Origin: Pseudophaeobacter arcticus DSM 23566
Lineage (GTDB): Bacteria > Pseudomonadota > Alphaproteobacteria > Rhodobacterales > Rhodobacteraceae
NCBI RefSeq assembly: GCF_000473205.1
Contig: NZ_AXBF01000004.1
Span: 215,893-279,892 of the forward strand
Direction: 5' to 3'
DNA: 64,000 nt
The notes beneath the pieces are model-generated. The model had not been told where the DNA came from. It saw only the letters and a program-made list of their open reading frames with translations, and searched no databases. Positions 24,993-34,604 of the stretch are shown in pieces. The translations under genes were made by a program, and so were the position numbers. Numbering within the stretch: position 1 is the first letter of the stretch; each line of letters starts with the position of its first letter.

Positions 24993-27155
24993 ATGGCGGG
25001 CGATCAGATCCTCCAGGCCAGAAAAACACATGCAGAAAACATAAGAGAATCGTCAAACTGGCTGTTCTATTATTTCATGGTTGCCGTCGGGTTATGCATC
25101 TGCGCCGCCACGACCCGCGCCATTCCCTATGGGCCACTTTACTACATTGGCATCCCAATTTTCTTGATATTCTTTGTGGCCCCGCCAATGATTTTTCCGG
25201 GTGGAAAACATCACACAAAGCGCGTCACTCTGCTCGTCCTTGGCCTGTTTATTATCGCGACCACCAGCCTTACCTTTCTCGGTCTGGCATCGCCCGGCTG
25301 GCTCATTCTGCTGACTGCCCCCATCATTTCAGTGGCTTTGGTGGGACGGCATGCGGCCTATCTGACGCTGACCGTTTCCCTGCTCATTTCAATCAGCCTC
25401 GGCTATCTGCATTCAGCGGGACATCTGCAGACCAATACTCTCAACTACGATCATCACACAGAAAATTGGCTCAACTGGATGGTGATGACATTCGCCCTGT
25501 TATTTAGCGGTACCGCCTGTATCACCCTAACGGAGCATCTGCGCACGCAATGGGAAGCCTCCAACATCGCGCTTTATAAACAGCATGATCAAATGCATGC
25601 CTTGGTTGAATATGCCCCGGAAGCCATATTGATATATGATATGGATCTGGGCTGCTTTATCACCAGCAACACCCGCGCGGAGCAAATTCTTGGATATTCC
25701 CGCGATGAACTTATGCAGGCAATTACCCCCAAGATAAGCCCCCCCTTCCAACCTGACGGTCGCCGCTCCCGAGTGGCGGTATCCACCTATCTTCGGCAGA
25801 CCCTTGCAGGCGAGTTCCCTGTTTTTGAATGGCAGTTTGAAAACAAAAACGGAGACATGCTAGATTGTGAGGTTTCTCTGGCCCGCCTGCCGCCCCTTGA
25901 TCGAAAACTCATCCGCGCCAGCGTGGTCGAAATCTCGGCCCGCAAGGCAGAGATCAAGGAACGTGCCAAGATCCAAGAACAGCTCGCGGTCTCCCAGAAA
26001 CTGGAAGCAGTGGGTAAGTTGACCGGCGGCGTGGCGCATGATTTCAACAACCTTCTGGCCGTCACACTGGGAAATCTGGAGTTGCTCCGGGACGAGATTG
26101 ATGACGAGCAACATAAGCAGCTCATCGAAAAGGGCATTGCCGCGACACTGCGGGGGTCGGATCTGACCCGCAACATGCTGGCCTTTGCCCGCAAGGCCAG
26201 CCTGGAGCCCAGCCCGATCGACATCAATCTGGTGGTGCAGGAAACTAAAAATTGGATCAGCCGGACCCTGCCCGCAACAATCTCCGTCAACACCTCCCTG
26301 CTTGATGGGCTTTGGCTGGTTGAAGCCGACCCCAGCGCCACCGAAAGCGCGCTTTTGAACCTGATCCTCAATGCCCAGGATGCCATGCCCAACGGTGGCA
26401 AGCTCACCATTGAAACCGCCAACATTATTATTGATAAAAACTACATTGATGCGCGCCAGGAAGAGCTGCCACCAGGGCGTTATGTGATGCTGGCGGTCAG
26501 CGATACCGGCGAGGGCATTCCCCCAGAGATCGTGCCCGATATCTTTGAGCCCTTCTTTTCGACCAAGGCCCCGGGCGGCAATTCCGGCCTGGGGCTTTCT
26601 ATGGTTCACGGCTTCATGCGCCAGTCCAATGGCACTGTCCAAGTCTATTCCGAGCCAGGAATAGGCACCACCTTCAAGCTGTTCTTCAAAGTGGCAGCTT
26701 CCTCCTCAGAAGAAGCCGATGCGCGCCCCGAGGCAGAACCAGAGACAACCAACCATACCGCGCGGCGAATTTTGCTGGCAGAAGACAATGCTTCCGTTCT
26801 GGAAGTCTTGATCCAAACCCTGCAAAAGGCCGGGTATGTCGTCACGGCAGCACCGTCGGGGGACGCGGCAAAGGAAATTTTTGAAGCGGATCCTCACTTT
26901 GATCTCTTGATCACGGATATCGTCATGCCGGGTCGGCTCTTGGGCACCGGCCTTGCCGCAGAGCTGCGCAGCCTGGCCCCGGATCTGCCGGTGATTTTTA
27001 TGTCAGGATACGCCAGCGAGGCTGCGGTACATGGGAACGGGCTGCGCCCCGAAGACATCCGCCTGATGAAACCCGTGCAACGCACCGATCTATTTGCTGC
27101 CATCCAAAAAGCACTGGGACAGGGCACAGATAGCCTCGATACCGGGCGCGGATGA
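24993..27155 (+). CDS. Hybrid sensor histidine kinase (membrane-PAS-HisKA-HATPase-REC)
   Basis: A 720-residue hybrid kinase. About six membrane segments fill residues 20-185 (for example PLYYIGIPIFLIFFVAPPMI and YLTLTVSLLISISLGYL). A PAS domain follows at about 205-325 (ALVEYAPEAILIYDMDLG). The phosphorylated His is about residue 349 in GGVAHDFNNLLAVTLGNLEL. The ATP-binding domain has VSDTGEGIPPEIVPDIFEPF and GLGLSMVHGFMRQSNG. The C-terminal receiver has its Asp near residue 642 in LLITDIVMPG. The HDFNN form of the H box is typical of PAS-hybrid kinases with a C-terminal receiver. No partner response regulator is next to it. The signal is unknown. The start ATG at 24993 follows AAGGGGA at a short distance. 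Confidence 0.9.
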   Translation: MAGDQILQARKTHAENIRESSNWLFYYFMVAVGLCICAATTRAIPYGPLYYIGIPIFLIFFVAPPMIFPGGKHHTKRVTLLVLGLFIIATTSLTFLGLASPGWLILLTAPIISVALVGRHAAYLTLTVSLLISISLGYLHSAGHLQTNTLNYDHHTENWLNWMVMTFALLFSGTACITLTEHLRTQWEASNIALYKQHDQMHALVEYAPEAILIYDMDLGCFITSNTRAEQILGYSRDELMQAITPKISPPFQPDGRRSRVAVSTYLRQTLAGEFPVFEWQFENKNGDMLDCEVSLARLPPLDRKLIRASVVEISARKAEIKERAKIQEQLAVSQKLEAVGKLTGGVAHDFNNLLAVTLGNLELLRDEIDDEQHKQLIEKGIAATLRGSDLTRNMLAFARKASLEPSPIDINLVVQETKNWISRTLPATISVNTSLLDGLWLVEADPSATESALLNLILNAQDAMPNGGKLTIETANIIIDKNYIDARQEELPPGRYVMLAVSDTGEGIPPEIVPDIFEPFFSTKAPGGNSGLGLSMVHGFMRQSNGTVQVYSEPGIGTTFKLFFKVAASSSEEADARPEAEPETTNHTARRILLAEDNASVLEVLIQTLQKAGYVVTAAPSGDAAKEIFEADPHFDLLITDIVMPGRLLGTGLAAELRSLAPDLPVIFMSGYASEAAVHGNGLRPEDIRLMKPVQRTDLFAAIQKALGQGTDSLDTGRG

Positions 27156-27255
27156 GCTGTCTGCCAGTTGCAGCGCCCGGATTTGGATGAAATCGAAGGA
27201 AGGCCTGGTCAACTGCGGGCCTCCTGGCCTCTGGCGGGGGCTCAACCAGATAAAT

Positions 27256-27269
27256 TTGCTCTAAATCAA
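27256..27269 (+). promoter_or_regulatory. FNR/FnrL-like box before the secreted-protein gene set
   Basis: TTGCT-CTAA-ATCAA differs from the FNR consensus TTGAT-N4-ATCAA at one base. It lies 57 bases before the ATG at 27326, a usable distance for an activator or repressor site. Binding is inferred from sequence only. Confidence 0.4.
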
Positions 27270-27325
27270 AGTGAGTCATATGGCACTCCCCTAGGCTTGA
27301 AGGCGGCATTTCAGGAGGCCATTCA

Positions 27326-28798
27326 ATGCACAGCTTTCCAAGGTTTTCAGCACTAGAAAACGTGGCATGCCCCAGGGCTTTGCAGATCCTTCGCCCAGGA
27401 AAGCTCTTTCGGGTCTTGCTGTGTTCCTGCTGGCTTTTATCGCCTCTGTCGGTGCAGGCGGATGAGGTAGATGTAATCCGCAACGAAGCCAATCAGACTC
27501 TCCGGGATCTGGAATCCAGGGGCTATGTCGCCCCTACCCTCTCAGACCTGAGCAAATACCCTGCGCGAACAATTCGCGACTTAAAAACTGTGCTCGATGG
27601 CCAAAGGGATGACTGTCTCAAGGCCGTTGCCGGATCACTTTTCCTGGATGCGCACCGGCGCGAAGCCAGCGTTGAAGCTGCGGTCGAGGATCTGCAAAAT
27701 ACCAATTTGATACGGGATCTTGCCGATATCTGGGGAATGTCGCTGCTGGCAGAGATCAATCCAAATCTGCAGGTGGATCTACAAATTGATCCCTACATGT
27801 TCCTGCAGTCGAACCTTGCAGATTCAGTGAGTTCCCTTTCGGGCATGTTCGAAAATCTGCACAAAACGGTAAATGCCTTTGTCGACCACAACCGCGAGGC
27901 CATCGCCAACAGCCGGGAGGTCTGGATAGAGGATATCATCCGGGTCAGCACCCTGCACAACTGGAATGAAAACACAGTTGCCGGGGCGCAGGAAAAACTG
28001 CGCGCAAAGGTAGCAAAGGCCCATGCCGGTATCCAGGCCGCAGAAGTTACCGCCAAAGCCGCGATACCAAAGATCGAAGAGAGGTTTCAGGACCGGCTGT
28101 CACGTATCGCCAGCGCCCGCGATGTCGAGATTTACAAGCTGGACAGGGAAATCAATTCCGAAGCCGCATATAACATCAAACTCGGCACCATTCAGGCCAA
28201 TTTTGTTGCCGCCAATCAAGAGGCCAGGGACCAACGGGTCGCGGAATTCAAGCAGGCATTGCAGTCGCGTCAGCACATGATCTCGTTGAACCTGCAAAGA
28301 ATTGCCATGGCCCATGTTCAAAGCCAGGCCCTGGCGCGTTACGCTTTGCCCATTGCGCGCGGCGAATGCGACAAGATCACCAAAACCGGCTTTGTTCACA
28401 CCCCCATTTCCTGCAAAGCGGGGGATTTCCTGTGCGAACTCACCCGGCTGCCCCATGGCAAATTGATGAGCACCTTCAAAGCCCTCGGTGTCACCCCAAG
28501 CGTTGGATATCTCAACTGTGTGTGTCGCGCTGCTGGCTATGGCAGTTCGGGGGCGTCTCAATTTTATGAGCCCGACACAATCGGCACCTTTGATGCGCGC
28601 TACTCCTGCCAGCATCCCGGTCCGCCCTGCATTGTCAGCGGCCTTGGCTGCACGCGTCATCCGCTCCCCACCGACCCGGAGAAGTGGAAGAATTGTGGTG
28701 CCAGGGTCGAAGCGGAGGGCAATCCCAATCCCTTTCAGGCTGTGGAGGCAGGCATTCGCGCCCGTGCAGCCGAGATCGCCGGTAAAAACAATGACTAG
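27326..28798 (+). CDS. Unrecognised secreted helical protein with Cys-rich C-terminus
   Basis: A 490-residue protein of no family known to me. A basic start and the stretch VLLCSCWLLSPLSVQA form a signal peptide with cleavage before DEVD. Residues 50-330 look almost wholly helical, with coiled-coil-like heptads (for example IRNEANQTLRDLESRGYV and AQEKLRAKVAKAHAGIQAAE). The C-terminal 150 residues carry nine cysteines (such as ISCKAGDFLCEL, LNCVCRAAG and LGCTRHPL), which suggests disulfides in the periplasm or outside. AGGAGG lies seven bases before the ATG. The next gene starts ten bases after the stop, so the three genes to 32716 form one unit. An FNR-like box precedes it. Confidence 0.8.
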   Translation: MHSFPRFSALENVACPRALQILRPGKLFRVLLCSCWLLSPLSVQADEVDVIRNEANQTLRDLESRGYVAPTLSDLSKYPARTIRDLKTVLDGQRDDCLKAVAGSLFLDAHRREASVEAAVEDLQNTNLIRDLADIWGMSLLAEINPNLQVDLQIDPYMFLQSNLADSVSSLSGMFENLHKTVNAFVDHNREAIANSREVWIEDIIRVSTLHNWNENTVAGAQEKLRAKVAKAHAGIQAAEVTAKAAIPKIEERFQDRLSRIASARDVEIYKLDREINSEAAYNIKLGTIQANFVAANQEARDQRVAEFKQALQSRQHMISLNLQRIAMAHVQSQALARYALPIARGECDKITKTGFVHTPISCKAGDFLCELTRLPHGKLMSTFKALGVTPSVGYLNCVCRAAGYGSSGASQFYEPDTIGTFDARYSCQHPGPPCIVSGLGCTRHPLPTDPEKWKNCGARVEAEGNPNPFQAVEAGIRARAAEIAGKNND

Positions 28799-28807
28799 GA
28801 CCAGATG

Positions 28808-29536
28808 ATGTCACGCCGCGGCACCTTGCTTGCCCTTCTTCGCGTAGTTGTCCTGATGCTGTTTCTGATCGGTTTGGCGGCCCTGCCAAACTGGATCTGG
28901 GCCAGCCCCTTTCTGATTGCTGCCATTGCCATCTATTGGCGCGCCCCCCGGCCAGCCCTCCCGGACCGCGCGCTTTCATATAGCTGGGCAACAGCGATCG
29001 CAGGGCCTGATTGGATTGGCTTTCTTTTTGGCGGTCTGCTGTGTGTTCTGCCGATCTGGGCAGCGCGTGCTGACGGCGGGGCAGAGCTGCTGCACCCGGT
29101 GGCCTTTCTGGTTTGGCCGATTGCCGCAATCCTCCTGTCATTGCCGGTGATCGGCTGGCGCAACGAGGCCTACGCCCTGGTGCTGGATGCGCATTCATTT
29201 ACGATCCATACAGGCTTCAAGCCCCGCAGCATCCAATTTGACGCGGTTGCCCAGGCCAAACCCTGGCGTCGCGGCCTGCCCCGCTGGATGCGCTATCTGA
29301 CACCGTTTTTGATCGCCAAGGGATATTACGGCCAGGCCGGGGGTCTCCTCTTGGCCCGCGACAGCACCGGTATCGCGCTTGAGCTCACCACCGGACCCAA
29401 GGTGGTGATCAAGGCGGATGGCTTTGAGACCCCCACAAGGGCGCTCATGAAGCGGTTGCAACAGGCGGGCACCCCGATAGCCCCCGGCCTGTCCAGTTTT
29501 CTCCCCAAGACACGCCGACAGGCAGAAACGGAGTAG
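28808..29536 (+). CDS. Unrecognised membrane protein with PH-like tail
   Basis: A 242-residue inner-membrane protein. Four hydrophobic segments lie in the first 125 residues (for example LLRVVVLMLFLIGLAALPN, WIGFLFGGLLCVLPIWAA and FLVWPIAAILLSLPVIG). After them comes a cytosolic-looking domain of about 110 residues (YALVLDAHSFTIHTGF, then GGLLLARDSTGIALEL) with the strand pattern of bacterial PH-like domains. Tandem ATG codons at 28805 and 28808 are both possible; 28808 is seven bases from AGGA. It sits between two genes for secreted proteins, with three bases to the next start, and could serve in their export or anchoring. Function is unknown. Confidence 0.78.
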   Translation: MSRRGTLLALLRVVVLMLFLIGLAALPNWIWASPFLIAAIAIYWRAPRPALPDRALSYSWATAIAGPDWIGFLFGGLLCVLPIWAARADGGAELLHPVAFLVWPIAAILLSLPVIGWRNEAYALVLDAHSFTIHTGFKPRSIQFDAVAQAKPWRRGLPRWMRYLTPFLIAKGYYGQAGGLLLARDSTGIALELTTGPKVVIKADGFETPTRALMKRLQQAGTPIAPGLSSFLPKTRRQAETE

Positions 29537-29539
29537 ATC

Positions 29540-32500
29540 ATGTTTATTCGACTGATTGCCGCCTTGGTACTGGCGCTCTTGGCTCCCCTTTCTGCCGGTG
29601 CCGGAGACTGGAAGGACTACAGTCTTCGCACTACCAACTTTGCGGTGCCGCAGGCCTGGTATCAAACCATGGACATGCGGGAGGAAGAGCTGGATTTTGT
29701 CAGCCCGGATGAACGGTTTAAACTTTGGGCGCGGTGGTGGTTCCCGGATGAGCCTTTGTTGGGATATCCCGATATTGTCTCCCACGAAGAGCTGACCATT
29801 GCCGGGCAGCCAGCGCTGTTCATCCATTCGGAACTGGCAGGCGAGCGCATATTGGAGCTGGCCTTTTTGATGCCAGACGCAAAGGGCGACCAATTCCTCT
29901 TTCAGCTGATCGCGCAAAACACACCCCTGGCCGAGCACCGCGCCATGTTTGATCAATTGCTGGCACGCCTTCGGCTGGACGGTGTCCCGGCAAAGCCTGG
30001 CCGCGAGCAACTGCCCCCGACGCAGACCCCCGCACCGCACCCCGAAGCCGAGAGCGCGCCGGTGGTGCCCAGACAACCCGTCACAGCAGGGCCGGGCAAG
30101 AAACCCAGCGCGGCGGCGGCGTCAAACGAACAACATCCAGCACCACAGGCACCACAGCCCGCGTCAGAACCCGCATCTGACAGCTCTTGGGCGGCGGTGC
30201 TGAAGACAAATTTTGGCAATGATTGTGACACCGAAGCAACCACAAGACAGATGCGCCGGATGCTTGGCATTCTGCAAGACGCCGGGGCGGACGTGACGCT
30301 TACCCTGTCCTGTCAGCATGGGCGCCTGCCGGTTTTTGCCGTGACATTCCCTTTTGATCAACAGGGCGCGACGGAAGATTATTTTCACCCCCTTTATGAC
30401 AAGCTGCTGCTGCGCAACGGGGACCAGCCTTTTGCCCTATTCGAGGTGCGTGACCATTTACTGACCCAGGTCTCGTTGCGCAAAAATGGTGAAATTGATC
30501 TCAACTATAAGACCCTGCAGTGGCCAGAGGCAGCAGGCTCACCGTCGCAACCCGCCCCCATGGCGCAGACCACACAGCCCGGTGTTGCACCGTCACCGGG
30601 GGGCAAGACCCGCAAAGCCGATCCCGGAGCCACCCCAAGCGAGCAGGTCGAAGCAGCAACGGACAGGCCGAGCCAGCAACAGGAACAGCACAGCGGCCCA
30701 ATAGTTCTGTTTGATGGCAACACCCTGCAGCAATTCACGCCTTTTGCCCATGTGGGTGCAGATTTTGCGGCCTGGGCCAGTCAACAGGCGGGCACTTTGG
30801 CGCTCACCATCCCGGATGGCCAGAACAGGGCCAAACTCGGCATACAAACAAAAAATGCGCTGGTCTCCTTCCCCAGCCGTAACGATCACCAAGCAACCCG
30901 GCTCAGCTTCACCATAGATGCGGATCAGTCCAATACCTTTGTCATGGCCCTGACCCCCGCTGACAAGGCTGATCTCGACCCTTGGGAAAGCTTTGATTTG
31001 CGCCTGCTCATTCTGCGCCTCGACGATGGATCCGCCTTTGCACAGTTGCGTCACCGGGAGGATTCAAACACCTATGACATGCGCTTCCCCTGGCCCAAAG
31101 GGCAGGTCACCTTTGATGTCATTCTGCGCCCCGATCAGGGTGTTGAACTGCGCAATCAGGCAGGTGGGAGATTGGGTTGGGCCGCATTGGATCAGGACTA
31201 TTCAGGCCGCAATTGGATTTTGCAAACCTATGTTGCCGAAGGCCGCCGCACCACAAACACCAGGCTGAACCTTGCGCGGATTGTTTTGGACACAGTGCAG
31301 GCGCAGCCGCTTCCCCCCATTGATGCGCTCACGCAGGGGCCGCGCAAAACGACCATCTTTGACGGACAGGCTATAGCGCCGGTTTGGGCCAATCTGTCAA
31401 ACCCAGCAAGCGCCGCCCACCGGTTCTCCACTCTGCAAGACGGCGCCTTAAACCTGTCCTGGCCGCAATCAGACACCGTCAAGACACTTGGGATTTATTC
31501 CAACGAGCCCATTCTTTGGCTCGACCACTTTGGCAAAAATGCCGTCGCGCGCATCACGGTCTCTTTGGACGGCAGCCAAACGGGAGATTTCACGGTGGGG
31601 TTTCACAGTCGCTTTGGGTTGCCGGAAAATCGACTGGGCGGCGAGGCCTGTATGCTGAATGTTGCCCAGCAAGAGACTGGCTATCAGGTGGTTCTGGCAG
31701 GCAGTGAAGGCCAGACGTCGGTGCTTGACCTGGGCACAGTCGAGGCCATCCCCGATCAGTTCACATTTGTTCTGACCCCGCGTGGTATCTCGGTGCTGAT
31801 GGCGGGCACATCCGCAAAACCAACCTCTTGCCGGTGGTTAAAGGATGGCACCGGGCTGCGGCTCTGGGCCTATGCCACCGGACGGGCTGACCGCAGGACC
31901 GGACTGACGTTGAAACAGATCGACGTCAACTACAGTCCAGACATTGCACCTGCGACAGAACCAGCCGTTTCTGATCTGCCAGCTTTGCCTGTGACCACTT
32001 TGTTTACCGGTGAGTCGGGGCCGGAATGGACCAAGCGTGATATCGGCGACGCCCTGTTTGCAAATCTGGCCGAACAAACCCCTCAAGGGATCACCCTGTC
32101 ACGCCGCCCCAATCCGCCCTCGGGCAACCGGATTGCACTGGTCAGCGCTGAGCCCGTCGTCAATCTGGACTACCGCATAGCCGCCACACCCTTTGAGACA
32201 AAATTCTGGATCCGCCCCGATGACCCGGACATGCGGACCAGAATTTACTTCAGCGAGAGCGCAGCGAATGTGGAGAAGACTGCGGTTGCTGCCTTAACCC
32301 TGGAAAGCCTTGATGGCCCCAATCGGCAGGGCGGCCTAAAACTGACCTTCCACACCGGTCACTTCCACTATGACCATTGGTCGCGCACCCTGGACGCAGA
32401 CTGGCGCAAGACCTGGGATGGCAGTTTCACCATTGGGTTTGACCGGGGCCAGATCTATATCCTGATGGGGCAGGACAAAATCCTGTCAGCACAAACAACG

Positions 32501-32716
32501 CGCAGCGGGGAACACAGGGCCTATTATGCGGCTGTGACGCCCGGAGGCCTGTATTTTCGCAGCCCCGGCCGGGTGACATTGAACCGGGTAGAAACAGGCT
32601 GGAAAACCCCGCTGGAAATGCGCGCTCTGGACCGGCTGTATCTGAGTGAGGACAGCGAATTTTCTGCACAAGACTACGTTGATCTTCTCGCCCGCGAGGT
32701 GGTGGCCCCCCACTGA
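29540..32716 (+). CDS. Very large secreted protein with three related beta-type domains
   Basis: A 1058-residue protein of no family I can name. It has a signal peptide (LIAALVLALLAPLSAGAG) and a first domain of about 150 residues. Two Pro/Ala/Gln-rich linkers (about residues 155-215 and 330-385) flank a second small domain with cysteines (NDCDTEATT and LSCQHGRLP). Three repeats then follow, starting at about residues 388 (VLFDGNTLQQF), 604 (TIFDGQAIAPVW) and 819 (TLFTGESGPEW). Each has the rhythm of a concanavalin/LamG-like sandwich of about 200 residues. Such domains bind sugars or glycans in other proteins; binding here is inferred. It ends the three-gene unit and converges with manC. Confidence 0.8.
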   Translation: MFIRLIAALVLALLAPLSAGAGDWKDYSLRTTNFAVPQAWYQTMDMREEELDFVSPDERFKLWARWWFPDEPLLGYPDIVSHEELTIAGQPALFIHSELAGERILELAFLMPDAKGDQFLFQLIAQNTPLAEHRAMFDQLLARLRLDGVPAKPGREQLPPTQTPAPHPEAESAPVVPRQPVTAGPGKKPSAAAASNEQHPAPQAPQPASEPASDSSWAAVLKTNFGNDCDTEATTRQMRRMLGILQDAGADVTLTLSCQHGRLPVFAVTFPFDQQGATEDYFHPLYDKLLLRNGDQPFALFEVRDHLLTQVSLRKNGEIDLNYKTLQWPEAAGSPSQPAPMAQTTQPGVAPSPGGKTRKADPGATPSEQVEAATDRPSQQQEQHSGPIVLFDGNTLQQFTPFAHVGADFAAWASQQAGTLALTIPDGQNRAKLGIQTKNALVSFPSRNDHQATRLSFTIDADQSNTFVMALTPADKADLDPWESFDLRLLILRLDDGSAFAQLRHREDSNTYDMRFPWPKGQVTFDVILRPDQGVELRNQAGGRLGWAALDQDYSGRNWILQTYVAEGRRTTNTRLNLARIVLDTVQAQPLPPIDALTQGPRKTTIFDGQAIAPVWANLSNPASAAHRFSTLQDGALNLSWPQSDTVKTLGIYSNEPILWLDHFGKNAVARITVSLDGSQTGDFTVGFHSRFGLPENRLGGEACMLNVAQQETGYQVVLAGSEGQTSVLDLGTVEAIPDQFTFVLTPRGISVLMAGTSAKPTSCRWLKDGTGLRLWAYATGRADRRTGLTLKQIDVNYSPDIAPATEPAVSDLPALPVTTLFTGESGPEWTKRDIGDALFANLAEQTPQGITLSRRPNPPSGNRIALVSAEPVVNLDYRIAATPFETKFWIRPDDPDMRTRIYFSESAANVEKTAVAALTLESLDGPNRQGGLKLTFHTGHFHYDHWSRTLDADWRKTWDGSFTIGFDRGQIYILMGQDKILSAQTTRSGEHRAYYAAVTPGGLYFRSPGRVTLNRVETGWKTPLEMRALDRLYLSEDSEFSAQDYVDLLAREVVAPH

Positions 32717-32787
32717 GGCCTCAGCGCCTGCCGCGCCCATCAGGCCCCTTGGCAGGTCCCATCCCAGCCCCAAGCAGCCGGGCATAT

Positions 32788-32811
32788 GGAGGCCCGCCTA
32801 CTGGGGCCTCC
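32788..32811. terminator. Hairpin between convergent genes at 32717-32830
   Basis: GGAGGCCC (32788-32795) and GGGCCTCC (32804-32811) form a perfect eight-pair stem with an eight-base loop between the large secreted-protein gene and manC. No T run follows on either strand. It is likely a shared terminator by position. Confidence 0.5.
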
Positions 32812-32830
32812 AGAGCGCTGCCTTGTTGAA

Positions 32831-34267
32831 TTACCCTTTGGCCCCCTGGCCACGGGCATAGACATCCTCGTAGCGAATGATGTCATCTTCCCCAAGGTAG
32901 CTGCCAGTCTGGACTTCGATCAGAACCATTGGCAGTTTTCCGGGGTTTTCCATCCGGTGCACCGACCCCAGCGGGATATAAACCGATTGGTTCTCTGTCA
33001 CCAGTTTCACCTCGTTATCCACCGTCACCTTGGCGGTGCCTTCCACCACGATCCAATGCTCTGAGCGATGATGGTGGCTTTGCAGCGACAGCGCCGCGCC
33101 GGGGTGCACGTGGATACGTTTCACCTGGAACCGTTCGCCCACCACCAGGCTCTCAAACCAGCCCCAGGGGCGATGATCCATCGGGAATTCGGTGGCCTGC
33201 TTGGCGCCTTTTTCCTTCAGCGCAGCCACCGCCAGTTTCACATCCTGTGCGCGGGAAGCATCCGCCACCAGCACCGCATCCGGCATCGCCACCGCGATCA
33301 CATCCTGCAAGCCAATGCCCACAACCGCCAGGCTGTCATCTTCGGACCGCAACAGGCTGTCGCGGCAATCAATTGCCGTGGCGTTGCCGCTGGCAACCAC
33401 ACCATTGGCATCGGCCTTGCTTTCACGCCAGACCGCATCCCAACCGCCGAGGTCAGACCAGCCTGCCGCAAAGGGCACCACCGTCAGATTGTCAGCCTTC
33501 TCCATCACCGCATAGTCGATCGAGATATCGTCAAGCGTCTCCCAGGCGGCGGGGTCCAGCCGGAAAAAGCCAAGATCATTTTCGCCCGCTGCAATCGCCG
33601 CCTCGACCGGCGCCATCAGATCAGCCGCATGGGCAGCAAAGGCCGCAAGGATGGTCTGGACCGAAAACAAAAATATCCCGGCGTTCCACAAGAAATTGCC
33701 AGAGGCCAGCATCACCTCAGCGGTGGCGGCATCGGGTTTCTCGACAAAGCGTTTCAGACCAATGGCGCGGGGAGAAAAATCGCCGGGATCCCCGGTGAGT
33801 TCGAGATAGCCATAGCCGGTTTCAGCATGGGTGGGCTTGATACCAAAGGTGACGATCTGGCCCTGTTTGGCCGCCTCGGCCCCAGCGGCCACCGCCGCAC
33901 GAAAGGCCACATCATCAGGCACCACATGATCCGAGGGCGCCACCAGCATCACGGCTTCGGGGTCAGATTTGGCCAGATACAGCGCCGCCGCCAGAACCGC
34001 AGGCGCGGTGTTGCGCCCGGCAGGTTCAATCAGGATAGCGCCGGGATCAATACCAACGCTTGCCAGTTGCTCGGTCACGATAAAGCGGAAATCAGAATTG
34101 GTCAGCACCATCGGGGCGGCAAATTCCGCCCCCGCAAGCCGCTGCGCCGAGGCCTGAAACAGGGTGGTCTCCCCCACCAGAGGCACAAATTGTTTTGGGT
34201 AGCTTTTGCGCGACAAAGGCCAAAGCCGGGTGCCGGAACCACCGCAAAGCAAAATTGGTGTAATCAT
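32831..34267 (-). CDS. manC: Mannose-1-phosphate guanylyltransferase / mannose-6-phosphate isomerase
   Basis: A 478-residue bifunctional enzyme that makes GDP-mannose for surface polysaccharides. The N-terminal nucleotidyltransferase has LCGGSGTRLWPLSRKSYPKQ and FVEKPDAATAEVMLASGNFLWNAGIF-type text (pieces: FVEKPDAATAEVM, GNFLWNAGIF). The C-terminal cupin isomerase domain has DHRPWGWFESLV and HHHRSEHWIVVEGTAKV. The frame is open to 34297, but the ATG at 34267 has AAGGA upstream. It is set apart from the main polysaccharide cluster by the hpa genes. Confidence 0.93.
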   Translation of the reverse strand: MITPILLCGGSGTRLWPLSRKSYPKQFVPLVGETTLFQASAQRLAGAEFAAPMVLTNSDFRFIVTEQLASVGIDPGAILIEPAGRNTAPAVLAAALYLAKSDPEAVMLVAPSDHVVPDDVAFRAAVAAGAEAAKQGQIVTFGIKPTHAETGYGYLELTGDPGDFSPRAIGLKRFVEKPDAATAEVMLASGNFLWNAGIFLFSVQTILAAFAAHAADLMAPVEAAIAAGENDLGFFRLDPAAWETLDDISIDYAVMEKADNLTVVPFAAGWSDLGGWDAVWRESKADANGVVASGNATAIDCRDSLLRSEDDSLAVVGIGLQDVIAVAMPDAVLVADASRAQDVKLAVAALKEKGAKQATEFPMDHRPWGWFESLVVGERFQVKRIHVHPGAALSLQSHHHRSEHWIVVEGTAKVTVDNEVKLVTENQSVYIPLGSVHRMENPGKLPMVLIEVQTGSYLGEDDIIRYEDVYARGQGAKG

Positions 34268-34482
34268 AAATCCGTCCTTCAAAATCGCATGCTGCACTGA
34301 TCATCCGCATCCTGCAGTAATAACCAAGCATAAGTATGACCAGCCCCTTCGTCCAATGGGATCAAAAACGCCCTTTTGCGCGCAGCTAGAACCAAGGTCT
34401 TTACACCGCATCCCAAGGCCCCGAAGGATTGACCCCGATTGAGATTATCCCACTACACTTGACAGTTTAAAGGCAAAACGCC

Positions 34483-34514
34483 CCCCTTGGCCTCTCTAAA
34501 GGCAGGCCAAGGGG
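34483..34514. terminator. Ten-pair hairpin in the manC-hpaF space
   Basis: CCCCTTGGCC (34483-34492) and GGCCAAGGGG (34505-34514) form a perfect stem with a 12-base loop. CTTT follows on the plus strand; GGCGTTTT follows on the minus strand. Since no gene ends here, it may stop stray transcription or end a short untranslated transcript. Confidence 0.5.
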
Positions 34515-34604
34515 CTTTGGCAACCGGGATGGCATAGGTCGATCCAAACCCCCAATGCGGATAGCATCTAGGGGCAGCTCTTAGGTTTAGCTTAAGATAG
34601 TTGT

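Noticed and set aside
34459..34464. A second TTGACA box in the manC-hpaF space
   Set aside because: No -10 element at a workable distance; the following bases are the G/C arms of the hairpin.
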